Positions 53,909-62,825 of a DNA stretch of 64,000 nt are shown piece after piece (positions within the stretch are counted from its first letter, which is position 1; every line of letters starts with the position of its first letter). The position numbers and the translations under genes were made by a program. This DNA comes from Sphingobium naphthae (GTDB lineage Bacteria; Pseudomonadota; Alphaproteobacteria; Sphingomonadales; Sphingomonadaceae): NCBI RefSeq assembly GCF_020782235.1, contig NZ_JAJGNO010000016.1, forward strand, positions 1 through 64,000, in the 5' to 3' direction. The notes below the pieces were generated by a model. It saw only the letters and a list, made by a program, of their open reading frames with translations, did not search any database and had not been told where the DNA came from.

Positions 53909-54622
53909 ATGTCCGATCTTCCCCTCTCCGGCAAACTCGCGCTGGTGACCGGCGCCAGCCGCGGCATCGGCGCAGCGACGGCCGAAGCGCTGGCGCGGGC
54001 CGGCGCGCATGTCATCCTGACCGCCCGCACCGCCGGCGCTCTGGAGGAAGTGGAGGAGCGCATCCATGCCGCGGGCGGCAGCGCCACCATCGCGCCGCTC
54101 GACCTCATCGACGGGGAAAGCATCGGTCGCCTGGCGCAGGCGATCGGCGGGCGCTGGTCCGCGCTCGACATTTTGGTGCTCAACGCGGCGACCCTGGGGT
54201 CGCTCGCGGCGGTGCAGGCGATCGACGCCAAGGAATTTGCGCGCCTGCTGACCCTCAACATCGCTGCGCCCCAGGCGCTGATCGCGGCGTTCGACGCCAT
54301 GCTGCGCGCCAGCGACGATGCGCGCGTCTTGGCGCTCACATCCTCTGTCGGCGCATCGCCGCGGGCCTATTGGGGAGCCTATGGCGCATCCAAGGCCGCG
54401 CTCGAATCGCTGGTCGGCGCCTATGGGGAGGAAGTGCGCAACATTTCCGCCATCCGCACCCATGTCGTCGATCCCGGCGCCACCCGCACCGCCATGCGCG
54501 CGCGCGCCTTTCCCGGCGAGGATCCGGCAACGCTCAAAGGCCCCGAAGTCGTCGCTGATGCGATCCTCGAACTGGTGACCGCAGATACCCCTACCGGCTA
54601 CAGGATGCGCGTCGAGGGCTAA
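53909..54622 (+). CDS. Short-chain dehydrogenase/reductase
   Basis: The 237-residue classical SDR has the NAD(P) motif TGASRGIGAATAEALARAG at the N-terminus, NAATLGS in place of the usual NNAG, and the catalytic YxxxK in YGASKAALESL with the Ser of TSSVGA upstream. The N-terminal Arg in TARTAGAL suggests NADP(H). GGGAG four bases before ATG 53909 supports the start. It follows purF by about 90 bases, an arrangement I believe is common in sphingomonads. The substrate is not identifiable. The stop is four bases from the convergent CFA-synthase-like gene. Confidence 0.88.
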   Translation: MSDLPLSGKLALVTGASRGIGAATAEALARAGAHVILTARTAGALEEVEERIHAAGGSATIAPLDLIDGESIGRLAQAIGGRWSALDILVLNAATLGSLAAVQAIDAKEFARLLTLNIAAPQALIAAFDAMLRASDDARVLALTSSVGASPRAYWGAYGASKAALESLVGAYGEEVRNISAIRTHVVDPGATRTAMRARAFPGEDPATLKGPEVVADAILELVTADTPTGYRMRVEG

Positions 54623-54626
54623 GCCC

Positions 54627-55892
54627 TCAGCCCGGTTTCACCAGCGTCACCTGCGCGACGTCGATGCCCCCGCCGCGAAACCCGCCTTCGCAATACATCA
54701 GATAGTAGCGCCATAACGCCACGAAATGCTGGTCGAAACTTGCCGGCAGCCGCCCTTCCTCGATAGCGCGGTCGAAATTCTGGCGCCAGCGGCGCAGCGT
54801 TTCGGCATAATGGAGCCCGAAGCGGTTGACGTCGCGCCACTCCAGCCCGCCATCCTCGGCGATCCGACGGAAACGGCTTTCCGAAATCAGCATGCCGCCG
54901 GGAAAAATGTAGGTCTGGATGAAGTCGACGCTGCGGGCATAGCGTTCGAAGATCGCGTCGTTGATCAGGATATACTGAATCGCCGCGCGACCGCCCGGCT
55001 TCAGCAGCCTGTGAATAGCGGCGAGATAATCGGGCCAATAGGCCTGCCCGACCGCCTCGACCATCTCGACGCTGGCGATGGCGTCATATTGCCCGGCGGC
55101 GTCGCGATAATCGGTCAGGTCGATCCGCGCTCCCGATCCCAGCCGGTCGCGCGCATAATCGGCCTGCTCGGTCGATAATGTCAGCCCCGTATAGCGGATC
55201 GCCCGCCGCTCCATCGCCCTTTCGGCCAGGCCACCCCAGCCGCAGCCGATTTCCAGCAGCGAAGCGCCATCTTTCAGGTCCAGCCGGTCGATGATTGCAT
55301 CCGCCTTGCGCCGCTGGGCATTCTCCAGGCTTTCCAGCCAGCTGTCAGCATCGGCGAACAAGGCGCTGGAATAATGCATGTCATCATCGAGCCAGGGCCG
55401 GTAGAAGTCATTGCCCAGGTCATAGTGGAAGGCGATATTGTGCCGCGATCCGGTGCGGCTGTTGCGCCGCAGCCAGTGCAGCGCCCGCCCGGCCCAGCGC
55501 GCCGGTCCGCGCGGTCGCGCCACCTGCCCCAGCGCCACGGCATTATGCATGAACAGCGCGAACAGCGGCACCGGATCGGGGCTCGACCATTCGCCCGCCG
55601 CCCAGGCCCGATACCAGCCGGCCGATCCGCCGCTCGCCAGCCGGACCAGCGCCCGCCAGCTATGCAGATGAACGACGCAGTCCGGCCCGCACGCTCGCCC
55701 GCCCAGCAACCGGCGCGTGCCGTCGGGCAGGCTCGCTTCGAGCGACCCCGCCTCCAGCCCCTGGTCGATCCGGTCGAGCAGCCGGTGAAACAGCGGCGCG
55801 GTCCATCGGGACAGGCGCGCGGCTGTCGCGCTGCGGGGCGGACGGCGGACGGACAGCGCCTGCCGGCCGCGTCGAGGATCGCTTGCATTCAT
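54627..55892 (-). CDS. Cyclopropane-fatty-acyl-phospholipid synthase-like methyltransferase
   Basis: The 421-residue SAM-dependent methyltransferase of the CFA synthase/mycolic acid synthase family adds a methylene group to unsaturated lipids. The SAM motif is SLLEIGCGWGGLAERA near residue 187. NIAFHYDLGNDFYRPWLDDD and MHYSSALF are hallmark segments, as is YIFPGGMLISESRFRR. The active-site bicarbonate ligands of true CFA synthase (Cys, Glu, His, Tyr) are plausible but I could not confirm all. ATG 55892 is used. It is 36 bases downstream of the photolyase gene on the same strand, so the two may be co-transcribed. Confidence 0.88.
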   Translation of the reverse strand: MNASDPRRGRQALSVRRPPRSATAARLSRWTAPLFHRLLDRIDQGLEAGSLEASLPDGTRRLLGGRACGPDCVVHLHSWRALVRLASGGSAGWYRAWAAGEWSSPDPVPLFALFMHNAVALGQVARPRGPARWAGRALHWLRRNSRTGSRHNIAFHYDLGNDFYRPWLDDDMHYSSALFADADSWLESLENAQRRKADAIIDRLDLKDGASLLEIGCGWGGLAERAMERRAIRYTGLTLSTEQADYARDRLGSGARIDLTDYRDAAGQYDAIASVEMVEAVGQAYWPDYLAAIHRLLKPGGRAAIQYILINDAIFERYARSVDFIQTYIFPGGMLISESRFRRIAEDGGLEWRDVNRFGLHYAETLRRWRQNFDRAIEEGRLPASFDQHFVALWRYYLMYCEGGFRGGGIDVAQVTLVKPG

Positions 55893-55928
55893 GCCGCCGA
55901 TCCTGCCGCAAGCCGCGGCGCGCTGCAA

Positions 55929-57305
55929 TCACCGCTTCATGCGTCGATAGGCCGCCAGTGCGCGCTCCCGCCCGGCCTTGTGCCCGATGATCTTGGCGGG
56001 ATAGCCGCTCGGCCGGGCATCATGCGCGTCGGGATCATGAATGGCCTCATCCGACAGCGTCGCCAATTCGGGCACCCATTGCCGGATATAATCGGCAGCG
56101 TCGAACTTTTCCGATTGGCTGAGCGGCGCCATGATCCGGGTGAACATATTGGCGTCCACGCCGCTGCCCGCCACCCACTGCCAATTGACGCCGTTATTGG
56201 CGTAATCGGCGTCGACCAGCGTATCCCAGAACCAGCGCGCGCCATGCCGCCAGTCGATCAGCAGATGCTTGATGAGGAAACTCGCGGCGATCATCCGCAC
56301 GCGATTGTGCATCCAGCCGGTGGTCCATAGCTGGCGCATGCCGGCGTCGACGATCGGGTAGCCGGTCCTTCCCCTCTTCCAGGCTGTGAAATCGGCCTTT
56401 GCCTCTCGCAGGTCGCGCCAGTCCATCCGGTCGAAATCGCCGCGCGCATTGTCCGATCCATAAGCGGGCTTTTCGCAGATCTGTATATGCGCATAATCGC
56501 GCCAGATCAGCTCCTTGAGGAAGATCTCTGCATTGCCGTTCGAAGATGCGACGCGGTGCCAGACATAGGCGGGCGACACCTCTCCGAAATGCAGATGGGG
56601 CGACAGGCGGGACGTCCCCTCGATCGAAGGGAGGTTGCGCGCCTGCGGATAGTCGCCCACCTCATCGATGAAGGCAGCGACATTCGCGCGCGCGCCCTCT
56701 TCACCCGGCGTCCAGTCAGCGGAAAAGCCGGCGGCCCAGTCCGGCGCGCTGGGCAGCAGCGCCCAGTCCTGCAAGCGGTCGCTCTGCGGCCAGGCGTCCG
56801 GCGCGTCGATCCCCGCCGGGGCTCGTTGCGGCGACGCGGGCGGCATCTGCTCAATCACCGCGCGCGCGAACGGCGTGTAGATTTTATAGAGCCCGCCACC
56901 GCCCGTCCGCACCGCGCCCGGCGGCAACAGCAGCCCGCCGTCATGCAGGCGAAGGTCCAAATGACGGGCGACAGCCTTTTCCGCATTGCGCCACCAGGGC
57001 TCATAATGATGCAGGGCATGGACCCGGCCCGCGCCGGTTTCGCGCGCGAGCTGCGCCAGCACGTCATCGCTCTTGCCCCGCCGCAGGATCAGGCGCGATC
57101 CCTTGTCCCGCAGCGCCGCCTCCAGCCGCGCCAGGCTGTGGTGCAGCCACCAGCGCTGTGCGCCGCCCATGACCCATTGGCGCGGCAACTCATCGTCCAG
57201 CACATAGACCGGGATGACCGGCCCTTCGGCGGCGGCGGCCGCCAGAGCGGCCTGATCGGAAAGGCGAAGATCCTGGCGGAACCAGAGCAGGACGGGATCG
57301 GTCAT
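55929..57305 (-). CDS. phrB: Deoxyribodipyrimidine photolyase
   Basis: This light-driven flavoenzyme splits cyclobutane pyrimidine dimers. The 458-residue protein has an N-terminal antenna Rossmann domain (VLLWFRQDLRLSDQAAL) and a helical FAD domain. The typical blocks are KRGRTGYPIVDAGMRQLWTT, GWMHNRVRMIAASFL, and DYANNGVNWQWVAGSGVD. The Trp residues of the electron-transfer path lie in these blocks. ATG 57305 is preferred over the frame opening at 57341. It is divergent from rppH and precedes the CFA-synthase-like gene. Confidence 0.95.
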   Translation of the reverse strand: MTDPVLLWFRQDLRLSDQAALAAAAAEGPVIPVYVLDDELPRQWVMGGAQRWWLHHSLARLEAALRDKGSRLILRRGKSDDVLAQLARETGAGRVHALHHYEPWWRNAEKAVARHLDLRLHDGGLLLPPGAVRTGGGGLYKIYTPFARAVIEQMPPASPQRAPAGIDAPDAWPQSDRLQDWALLPSAPDWAAGFSADWTPGEEGARANVAAFIDEVGDYPQARNLPSIEGTSRLSPHLHFGEVSPAYVWHRVASSNGNAEIFLKELIWRDYAHIQICEKPAYGSDNARGDFDRMDWRDLREAKADFTAWKRGRTGYPIVDAGMRQLWTTGWMHNRVRMIAASFLIKHLLIDWRHGARWFWDTLVDADYANNGVNWQWVAGSGVDANMFTRIMAPLSQSEKFDAADYIRQWVPELATLSDEAIHDPDAHDARPSGYPAKIIGHKAGRERALAAYRRMKR

Positions 57306-57510
57306 CCGCGTCCAATGCCCCCTGCGCCCGCGCGGTTCCAAGCGTCCCTTGGTGCATATTGCGTCATGGTCCTATCCCAAATCGGCATCCGCACTGATTC
57401 GTCACATGGACGCCGCACCACCGCGCCCTTATCTTGGCGCAGCGTCGGATCGGCGCGATGGCGATGCCGGGGTGAGCATCGCCTGGACATAGAGATGGGG
57501 ACTTACGGCT

Positions 57511-57990
57511 TTGGCGCCCAAGGAACAGGAACTGGGGTATCGCCCCTGCGTCGGCATCATGCTCGTCAACATGGAAGGCAAGGTCTTCGTCGGCCAGCGC
57601 ATCGATAATGTGGTCGAAGCCTGGCAGATGCCCCAGGGCGGGATCGACGAAGGCGAAGAGGCGAAGGACGCCGCGCTGCGCGAGTTGTTCGAGGAAACCG
57701 GGATCGATCGTCGCCATGTCGACATCATCGCCAAGGCGCGGGACGAGCATTTCTACGATCTGCCGCCTGAGCTGATCGGACAGATCTGGGGCGGAAAATA
57801 TCGGGGACAGCGGCAATTCTGGTATCTCGCGCGCTTCCTGGGCCAGGATAGCGACATTAACATCGAAACGGAGCATCCGGAGTTTCGCGCCTGGAAATGG
57901 GCGCAGCCCGAAACGCTGCCGGACCTCATCGTCCCCTTCAAGCGCAAGCTGTATCGCGACATAGTGCAGGAGTTCCGGGCGCTTATCTGA
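57511..57990 (+). CDS. rppH: RNA 5' pyrophosphohydrolase (Nudix)
   Basis: RppH removes pyrophosphate from the 5' end of triphosphorylated mRNA and starts its decay; it may also hydrolyse dinucleoside polyphosphates. The Nudix box is complete in GGIDEGEEAKDAALRELFEE, followed by TGI. The 159-residue length and the YRPCVGIMLVN start fit the RppH/NudH group. The gene starts with TTG at 57511, with GGGG about 13 bases upstream, so initiation may be weak. It is divergent from the photolyase gene. Confidence 0.92.
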   Translation: MAPKEQELGYRPCVGIMLVNMEGKVFVGQRIDNVVEAWQMPQGGIDEGEEAKDAALRELFEETGIDRRHVDIIAKARDEHFYDLPPELIGQIWGGKYRGQRQFWYLARFLGQDSDINIETEHPEFRAWKWAQPETLPDLIVPFKRKLYRDIVQEFRALI

Positions 57991-58044
57991 TCCGCTCGGC
58001 GCATTGGGGCTTAAAATTCGCGGTCGAGGCGATATGAAGGGGCC

Positions 58045-58953
58045 ATGCGCCGCTGCCTGATACCGTTATCGCTGCTCTCCATCGCCACGCCCGCCGCCGC
58101 CCAGGCGGCGGAAAACGCGCTCCTCCCGCCCGCGGTGCGGGAAATGCTGGAAGCCGCGATCGCCAACGGCAATGAAACGGAAATCGCCACCGTCGCCAAG
58201 ATCGCCAAGCAGACCAATCCCGCCTCCACCGACCAGATTCAGCGCATGGTCAACAGCTGGAAGGAACGGACCAAGGCCACCCACGACACGGTGATCCGCG
58301 AAGCGGGCATTGGCGACTTGTGGACCGGCCGGATCGAGGCCGGCGGCTTCCGCTCGACCGGGTCGACCAGCGAAATCGGCATCAGCGCATCGGCCACCGC
58401 CACGCGCACGGGCATTCAGTGGACGCACAAGCTGACCGCCAGCGCCGATTATCGTCGCGCCAACGGCGTCACGTCGCGCGAACGCTATTTCGCCGGCTAT
58501 GAGCCCCGCTACGAGTTCGATCCGCGCGGCTTCGCCTATGGCCTCGCCCAGTTCGAGCGCGACACTTCGATCGGCTATGACGAGCGCTACACTGCCTCGG
58601 TCGGCGTCGGTTACAAGCTGATCGTCAGCAAGCCCGTTGATCTGTCCGCCGACATCGGTCCGTCGGTGCGTCACGTCAAATATCTGATCGGCGAACGGGA
58701 AACCAAGCTCGGCGTGCGTGGATCAATGGCGCTCGCCTGGCGCGCCAGCCCCACCCTCACCTTCAAACAGACCGCCTCTGGCTATGCCGAGACCGACGTC
58801 TACACGCTCAACTCGCTCACCTCGCTGGAAACCAAGGTCAGCACCCGCTGGTCGGCTGCCTTCTCCTACAACGTCCAGTATGAATCGGAAACGGTGCTGG
58901 AAGCGCGGGACTTCGACACGCTCAGCCGCCTAACCTTGACATATGATTTCTGA
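58045..58953 (+). CDS. DUF481 (YdiY-like) outer-membrane protein
   Basis: The 302-residue exported protein has a signal peptide (LIPLSLLSIATPAAAQA) and a helical stretch to about residue 85. From about 93 (WTGRIEAGGFRSTGST) it has alternating beta-strands and ends in Phe (LTLTYDF), typical of an outer-membrane beta-barrel. The family is DUF481, salt-induced outer-membrane proteins of the YdiY type, with unknown function. There is no partner gene nearby. The hairpin at 58955 follows directly after the stop. Confidence 0.85.
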   Translation: MRRCLIPLSLLSIATPAAAQAAENALLPPAVREMLEAAIANGNETEIATVAKIAKQTNPASTDQIQRMVNSWKERTKATHDTVIREAGIGDLWTGRIEAGGFRSTGSTSEIGISASATATRTGIQWTHKLTASADYRRANGVTSRERYFAGYEPRYEFDPRGFAYGLAQFERDTSIGYDERYTASVGVGYKLIVSKPVDLSADIGPSVRHVKYLIGERETKLGVRGSMALAWRASPTLTFKQTASGYAETDVYTLNSLTSLETKVSTRWSAAFSYNVQYESETVLEARDFDTLSRLTLTYDF

Positions 58954-58954
58954 T

Positions 58955-58975
58955 CCCCGCAATTTTCGTGCGGGG
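58955..58975. repeat. GC hairpin after the DUF481 gene
   Basis: CCCCGCA (58955-58961) pairs with TGCGGGG (58969-58975) around the loop ATTTTCG, directly behind the stop codon. It resembles the hairpins at 22783-22798 and 31502-31517. It may slow or end transcription before the M20 gene, but there is no T-run. Confidence 0.5.
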
Positions 58976-59005
58976 GTGGAGCGCCGTCGCGCCCTCTGAT
59001 AGACG

Positions 59006-60238
59006 ATGGGCATGACCCATTTGTCCCCCGAGGAACAGCGACTGCTCGACCATGCGGCCGCCGCGCCGATGCTGGATCAGGTGCAGCGCTGGGCCGCGAT
59101 CAACAGCGGGTCGCGCAACCTGCCGGGGCTGGCGCAGATGGCGTCGCTGCTGGCCGACGCGTTCAGCGTCCTGCCCGGCGACCTCCTGCTGGTCGATCCC
59201 GCTCCCGTCGAAAACGTGACCCCCGAAGGACGCGTCCAGCCGCTGGCGCATGGCCAGCATCTGCTTCTGTCGGTCCGGCCCGATGCGCCGCATCGCTTGC
59301 TGCTGACCGGTCATATGGACACCGTCTTTCCTGCGGACCACCCATTCCAGACGCAGCGCTGGCTGGAGCCCGGCGTGCTGAACGGCCCGGGCGTCGCCGA
59401 CATGAAGGGCGGGATCGCCGTGATGCTCGCCGCGCTGGCGGCGATGGAAGCCTGCGACGCTTCCGACGCCTGGGGCTATGACGTCGTCATCAACAGTGAC
59501 GAGGAAGTGGGCAGCGCCTCCTCCGCCGCGCTGCTGCGCGCACGCGCGGCCGGCAAGATCGCCGCCTTCACCTATGAACCTGCCCTGCCCGACGGCACGC
59601 TGGCGGGCGCCCGCGCGGGCAGCGGCAATTTCTCGATCATCGTCACGGGACGCAGCGCCCATGCCGGCCGCAATCCCGAAGAGGGCCGCAACGCCCTGCT
59701 CGCCGCCGCTGACCTCGCTTTGCGCCTCAAGGCGGCGAGCGGCGCCGGCTTTTCCTGCAATCCCGCCAAAATCGACGGCGGCGGCCCCAATAATGTCGTG
59801 CCCGACCATGCCGTTCTGCGCGTCAACTTCCGCCCGCGCACGCCCGCGGACGAGCAGGCCGCGCGCGCGCTGATCGATGGCGCCATGGCCGATGTCGCGC
59901 GCGATCATGACGTCACCCTGCATCTGCACGGCGGCTTCGGCCGTCCGCCAAAGCCCATGGATGCGAAGGCCGAGCGCCTGTTCGGCCTCGTGCGCCAGTG
60001 CGGCGCGGATCTGGGCCTTCCCATCGGCTGGCGCGACACGGGCGGCGTATGCGACGGCAACAATATCGCTGCCTGCGGCGTGCCCGTGGTCGACACCATG
60101 GGCGTGCGCGGCGGCAGCATCCACAGCGACGCCGAATTTCTGCTGACCGACAGCCTGGCCGAACGCGCGCGGCTGTCGGCGCTTGCCCTGTGGCGCATCG
60201 CCCGGGGCCCGTTTCAACCGGGACAAGAGAGAGGATGA
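59006..60238 (+). CDS. M20-family metallohydrolase linked to the ast genes
   Basis: The 410-residue dinuclear-zinc amidohydrolase is of the carboxypeptidase G2/ArgE type. Metal ligands appear in TGHMDTVFP, GPGVADMKGG and NSDEEVGS, and the dimerisation insert contains TGRSAHAGRNPEEGRNAL. The final ligand is in GGSIHSDAEF. It is followed by astA four bases later and overlapped by a shared ribosome binding region (GAGAGGA at the stop), so all three genes form one operon. In the arginine succinyltransferase pathway AstE removes succinate from succinylglutamate; an M20 enzyme here might do an equivalent deacylation, but that is inference. There is no signal peptide. Confidence 0.85.
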   Translation: MGMTHLSPEEQRLLDHAAAAPMLDQVQRWAAINSGSRNLPGLAQMASLLADAFSVLPGDLLLVDPAPVENVTPEGRVQPLAHGQHLLLSVRPDAPHRLLLTGHMDTVFPADHPFQTQRWLEPGVLNGPGVADMKGGIAVMLAALAAMEACDASDAWGYDVVINSDEEVGSASSAALLRARAAGKIAAFTYEPALPDGTLAGARAGSGNFSIIVTGRSAHAGRNPEEGRNALLAAADLALRLKAASGAGFSCNPAKIDGGGPNNVVPDHAVLRVNFRPRTPADEQAARALIDGAMADVARDHDVTLHLHGGFGRPPKPMDAKAERLFGLVRQCGADLGLPIGWRDTGGVCDGNNIAACGVPVVDTMGVRGGSIHSDAEFLLTDSLAERARLSALALWRIARGPFQPGQERG

Positions 60239-60242
60239 CCGC

Positions 60243-61262
60243 TTGAGCTTCATCATGCGCATTGCGCGCGCGGACGATTTGCAGACGCTCTATGAAATGG
60301 CGAAGCTCACTGGCGGCGGCTTCACCAACCTGCCGCCCGACCGCGCCTCCCTCGCGGCCAAGCTGGAACGAACCGAACAGGCGCTCTCGCGCACCAGCGA
60401 CGGCATCGAAGACGAACTCATCGTCATGGTGCTCGAAAATGTCGACACCGGGCAAGTGCGCGGCACCTGCCAGATTTTCTCGACCGTCGGCCAGAACTGG
60501 CCCTTCTATTCCTATCGTCTGGGCGTGCTGACCCAGCATAGCCGCGAACTCGGCCGCACCTTCCGCGCGCAGATGCTCTCGCTCACCACCGATCTGGAAG
60601 GATCGGTGGAAGTGGGCGGCCTGTTCCTGCACCCGCGCGAACGCGCCGAAGGGCTCGGCCTGCTCCTGGCGCGCAGCCGCTATCTCTATATCCGCAATCA
60701 TCGCGCGCGCTTTGGCGACCGGGTGATCGCGGAACTGCGCGGCGTCATCGACGAAGCGGGCGGATCGCCCTTCTGGGACGGCCTCGCCGGCCGTTTCTTC
60801 GGCATGAGCTTCCAGGAAGCCGACGAATTCAACGCGGTCAACGGCAACCAGTTCATCGCCGACCTGATGCCCAAGACGCCGATCTACACTGCGATGCTGA
60901 CCGACAGCGCGCGTGCCGTCATCGGCCTGCCTCACCCCAACGGCCGTGCGGCGATGCGCATGCTGGAAACCGAAGGATTCGAAAATGCCGGCTATGTCGA
61001 CATTTTCGACGGCGGCCCCACGATGATCGGCCAGATCGACCAGTTGAAGACGATCGCCGCCGCGCGGGACGCGACGCTGGCCGCCACCCATGACAGCGGC
61101 GGGCAGAAGATGCTGGTCGCCTGTGGTCAGCTGGCGGATTATCGCTGCACTTGGGGCTTGATCCAGGAAAGCGCGGATGGCGCCATCTCGCTCGACGCCC
61201 ACAGCGCCGCGCGCATCGGCCTATCGATCGGCGACGACTTCACCATGGCGGGACGCGCATGA
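60243..61262 (+). CDS. astA: Arginine N-succinyltransferase
   Basis: AstA starts the arginine succinyltransferase pathway by moving succinate from succinyl-CoA to arginine. The 339-residue protein shows the family blocks MAKLTGGGFTNLPPDR, EVGGLFLHPRERAEGLGLLL and MSFQEADEFNAVNGNQFIAD. A TTG at 60243 is used as start because the GAGAGGA seven bases before it overlaps the end of the M20 gene; an ATG at 60255 is the alternative. Its stop overlaps the astB ATG in an ATGA. The pathway yields glutamate and succinate for carbon and nitrogen supply. Confidence 0.93.
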   Translation: MSFIMRIARADDLQTLYEMAKLTGGGFTNLPPDRASLAAKLERTEQALSRTSDGIEDELIVMVLENVDTGQVRGTCQIFSTVGQNWPFYSYRLGVLTQHSRELGRTFRAQMLSLTTDLEGSVEVGGLFLHPRERAEGLGLLLARSRYLYIRNHRARFGDRVIAELRGVIDEAGGSPFWDGLAGRFFGMSFQEADEFNAVNGNQFIADLMPKTPIYTAMLTDSARAVIGLPHPNGRAAMRMLETEGFENAGYVDIFDGGPTMIGQIDQLKTIAAARDATLAATHDSGGQKMLVACGQLADYRCTWGLIQESADGAISLDAHSAARIGLSIGDDFTMAGRA

Positions 61263-62518
61263 GCATCACCGAAATCAATTTCGACGGGCTGATCGGCCCC
61301 AGCCACAACTATGCCGGCCTTAGCCTCGGCAATCTCGCCTCCGCGCGCAACGCCGGCGCCGTGTCGCAACCGCGCGCCGCCGCGCTGCAGGGGCTGGAAA
61401 AGATGCGCGGCAACATCCAGTTGGGCCTGCGGCAGGGGCTGTTCCTCCCGCAATGGCGCCCCGATGCCCAGTGGCTCGCGCGCTTGGGCACCGATGTCGC
61501 CCAGGCAGAGCCGCATATCCGCGCGGCCGCTATGTCGGCTTCCTCCATGTGGGCCGCCAATGCCGCGACGGTATCGCCCGCCGCCGATACCCGGGACGGC
61601 CGCACGCATCTGACCGTCGCCAACCTCGTCACCATGCCGCATCGCAGCCATGAATGGCCGCAGACGCTGGCCCAGCTGCGCCTCGCCTTCTCCGACGCGC
61701 GCGCTTTTGCCGTGCATGATCCCGTGCCGCCGCCCTTTGGCGATGAAGGCGCGGCCAATCATATGCGCCTGAGCGAACGGCACGACCTGCCCGGCGTTGA
61801 AATCTTCGTCTACGGCCAGTCGGGCGGGCCCTTCCCCGCGCGCCAGCATGTCGAAGCGAGCAAGGCGGTGGCGCGGCTGCATGGCCTGGACCCGGCCCGC
61901 AGCCTCTTCGTCCAGCAATCGGAAGAAGCGATCGCCGCCGGCGCCTTCCACAATGACGTGGTCGCCGTCGCCAATGAACGGGTGCTCTTCACGCACGAAC
62001 TGGCCTTTGCCGACAAGGACGGCTTGTACACCGCCCTGCGCGCGGCGCTGCCCTGCGTGGAGATCGTCGAGGTGCCCGCGAGTGCCGTCAGCCTGGCCGA
62101 CGCCATCCGCAGCTACCTTTTCAACGCGCAGCTCGTCACCCTGCCCGACGGCGTCATGGCGCTGGTGCTGCCGACCGAAGCGCAGGACACGCCGGCGGTC
62201 TGGACGTGGCTGCAGCAGATGGTGGCGGGCAATGGCCCGATCCGCCGCCTCATCCCGGTCGATGTGCGGCAATCCATGGCCAATGGCGGCGGCCCCGCCT
62301 GCCTGCGCCTGCGCGTCGTCGCCGATCCGGCCACGATCGACCCCCGCTTCCTGCTCGACGAGCGCAAGCTGGACGACATCGCCGGCATCGTCGCCCGCTA
62401 TTGGCCCGAGGAAATCGCGCCCGACGATCTGGGCGACACCAGGCTGATCGCGCGGATCGAGCAATCATGGTTAACGCTTGTTGACCATCTTCAGCTTTCG
62501 GACGATCTACTTCCCTGA
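61259..62518 (+). CDS. astB: N-succinylarginine dihydrolase
   Basis: AstB converts N2-succinylarginine to N2-succinylornithine with release of two ammonia and CO2. The 419-residue protein starts ITEINFDGLIGPSHNYAGLS, with the conserved glycine-rich loop, and contains the catalytic His in AFHNDVVAVAN and the catalytic Cys in NGGGPACLRLRV. The arginine-binding NAG and SQP segments are present. The start overlaps the astA stop by four bases. The next steps of the pathway (AstC, AstD, AstE) are not encoded in this window, so they must lie elsewhere or be replaced by other enzymes. Confidence 0.95.
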   Translation: MSITEINFDGLIGPSHNYAGLSLGNLASARNAGAVSQPRAAALQGLEKMRGNIQLGLRQGLFLPQWRPDAQWLARLGTDVAQAEPHIRAAAMSASSMWAANAATVSPAADTRDGRTHLTVANLVTMPHRSHEWPQTLAQLRLAFSDARAFAVHDPVPPPFGDEGAANHMRLSERHDLPGVEIFVYGQSGGPFPARQHVEASKAVARLHGLDPARSLFVQQSEEAIAAGAFHNDVVAVANERVLFTHELAFADKDGLYTALRAALPCVEIVEVPASAVSLADAIRSYLFNAQLVTLPDGVMALVLPTEAQDTPAVWTWLQQMVAGNGPIRRLIPVDVRQSMANGGGPACLRLRVVADPATIDPRFLLDERKLDDIAGIVARYWPEEIAPDDLGDTRLIARIEQSWLTLVDHLQLSDDLLP

Positions 62519-62542
62519 CGGGGGCGGCAACCCGAAGGGACG

Positions 62543-62761
62543 ATGATGAAACGGATCAAGGGCCTCTTCACGATCAAGACCAAGTTTGAGGGCTTTCTGG
62601 TCATCTACGCGCTTGCCCTGGGCGCGACCGAGCGCGGCGTCGTCTATATGCACCAATATCCCGGCGTCGGCGGCCAGTTGCTCGCCCTCGCCTGTTCGGG
62701 CGCGGTCTTCATGGCGGGCGGCAAGATCATCGACGCGCTGGAATATCAGCGCGGCGCCTGA
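62543..62761 (+). CDS. Small hypothetical membrane protein (72 residues)
   Basis: This short frame starts [18 protein letters not shown] and has two hydrophobic stretches, one around [19 protein letters not shown] and one around [17 protein letters not shown]. It ends with a short polar tail, ALEYQRGA. It follows astB by 24 bases, with AAGGGA about nine bases before its first ATG, so it looks translated and may share the transcript. I do not recognise its family. Its coding composition matches its neighbours, and similar small proteins occur in sphingomonads, as far as I recall. Confidence 0.65.
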   Translation: MMKRIKGLFTIKTKFEGFLVIYALALGATERGVVYMHQYPGVGGQLLALACSGAVFMAGGKIIDALEYQRGA

Positions 62762-62825
62762 TCGGCCGCGCCTGCTTTTGCCCCCCGCCCTTGCCCTTCC
62801 CCCGGCGGCGAGGCAAGAGAACGCC

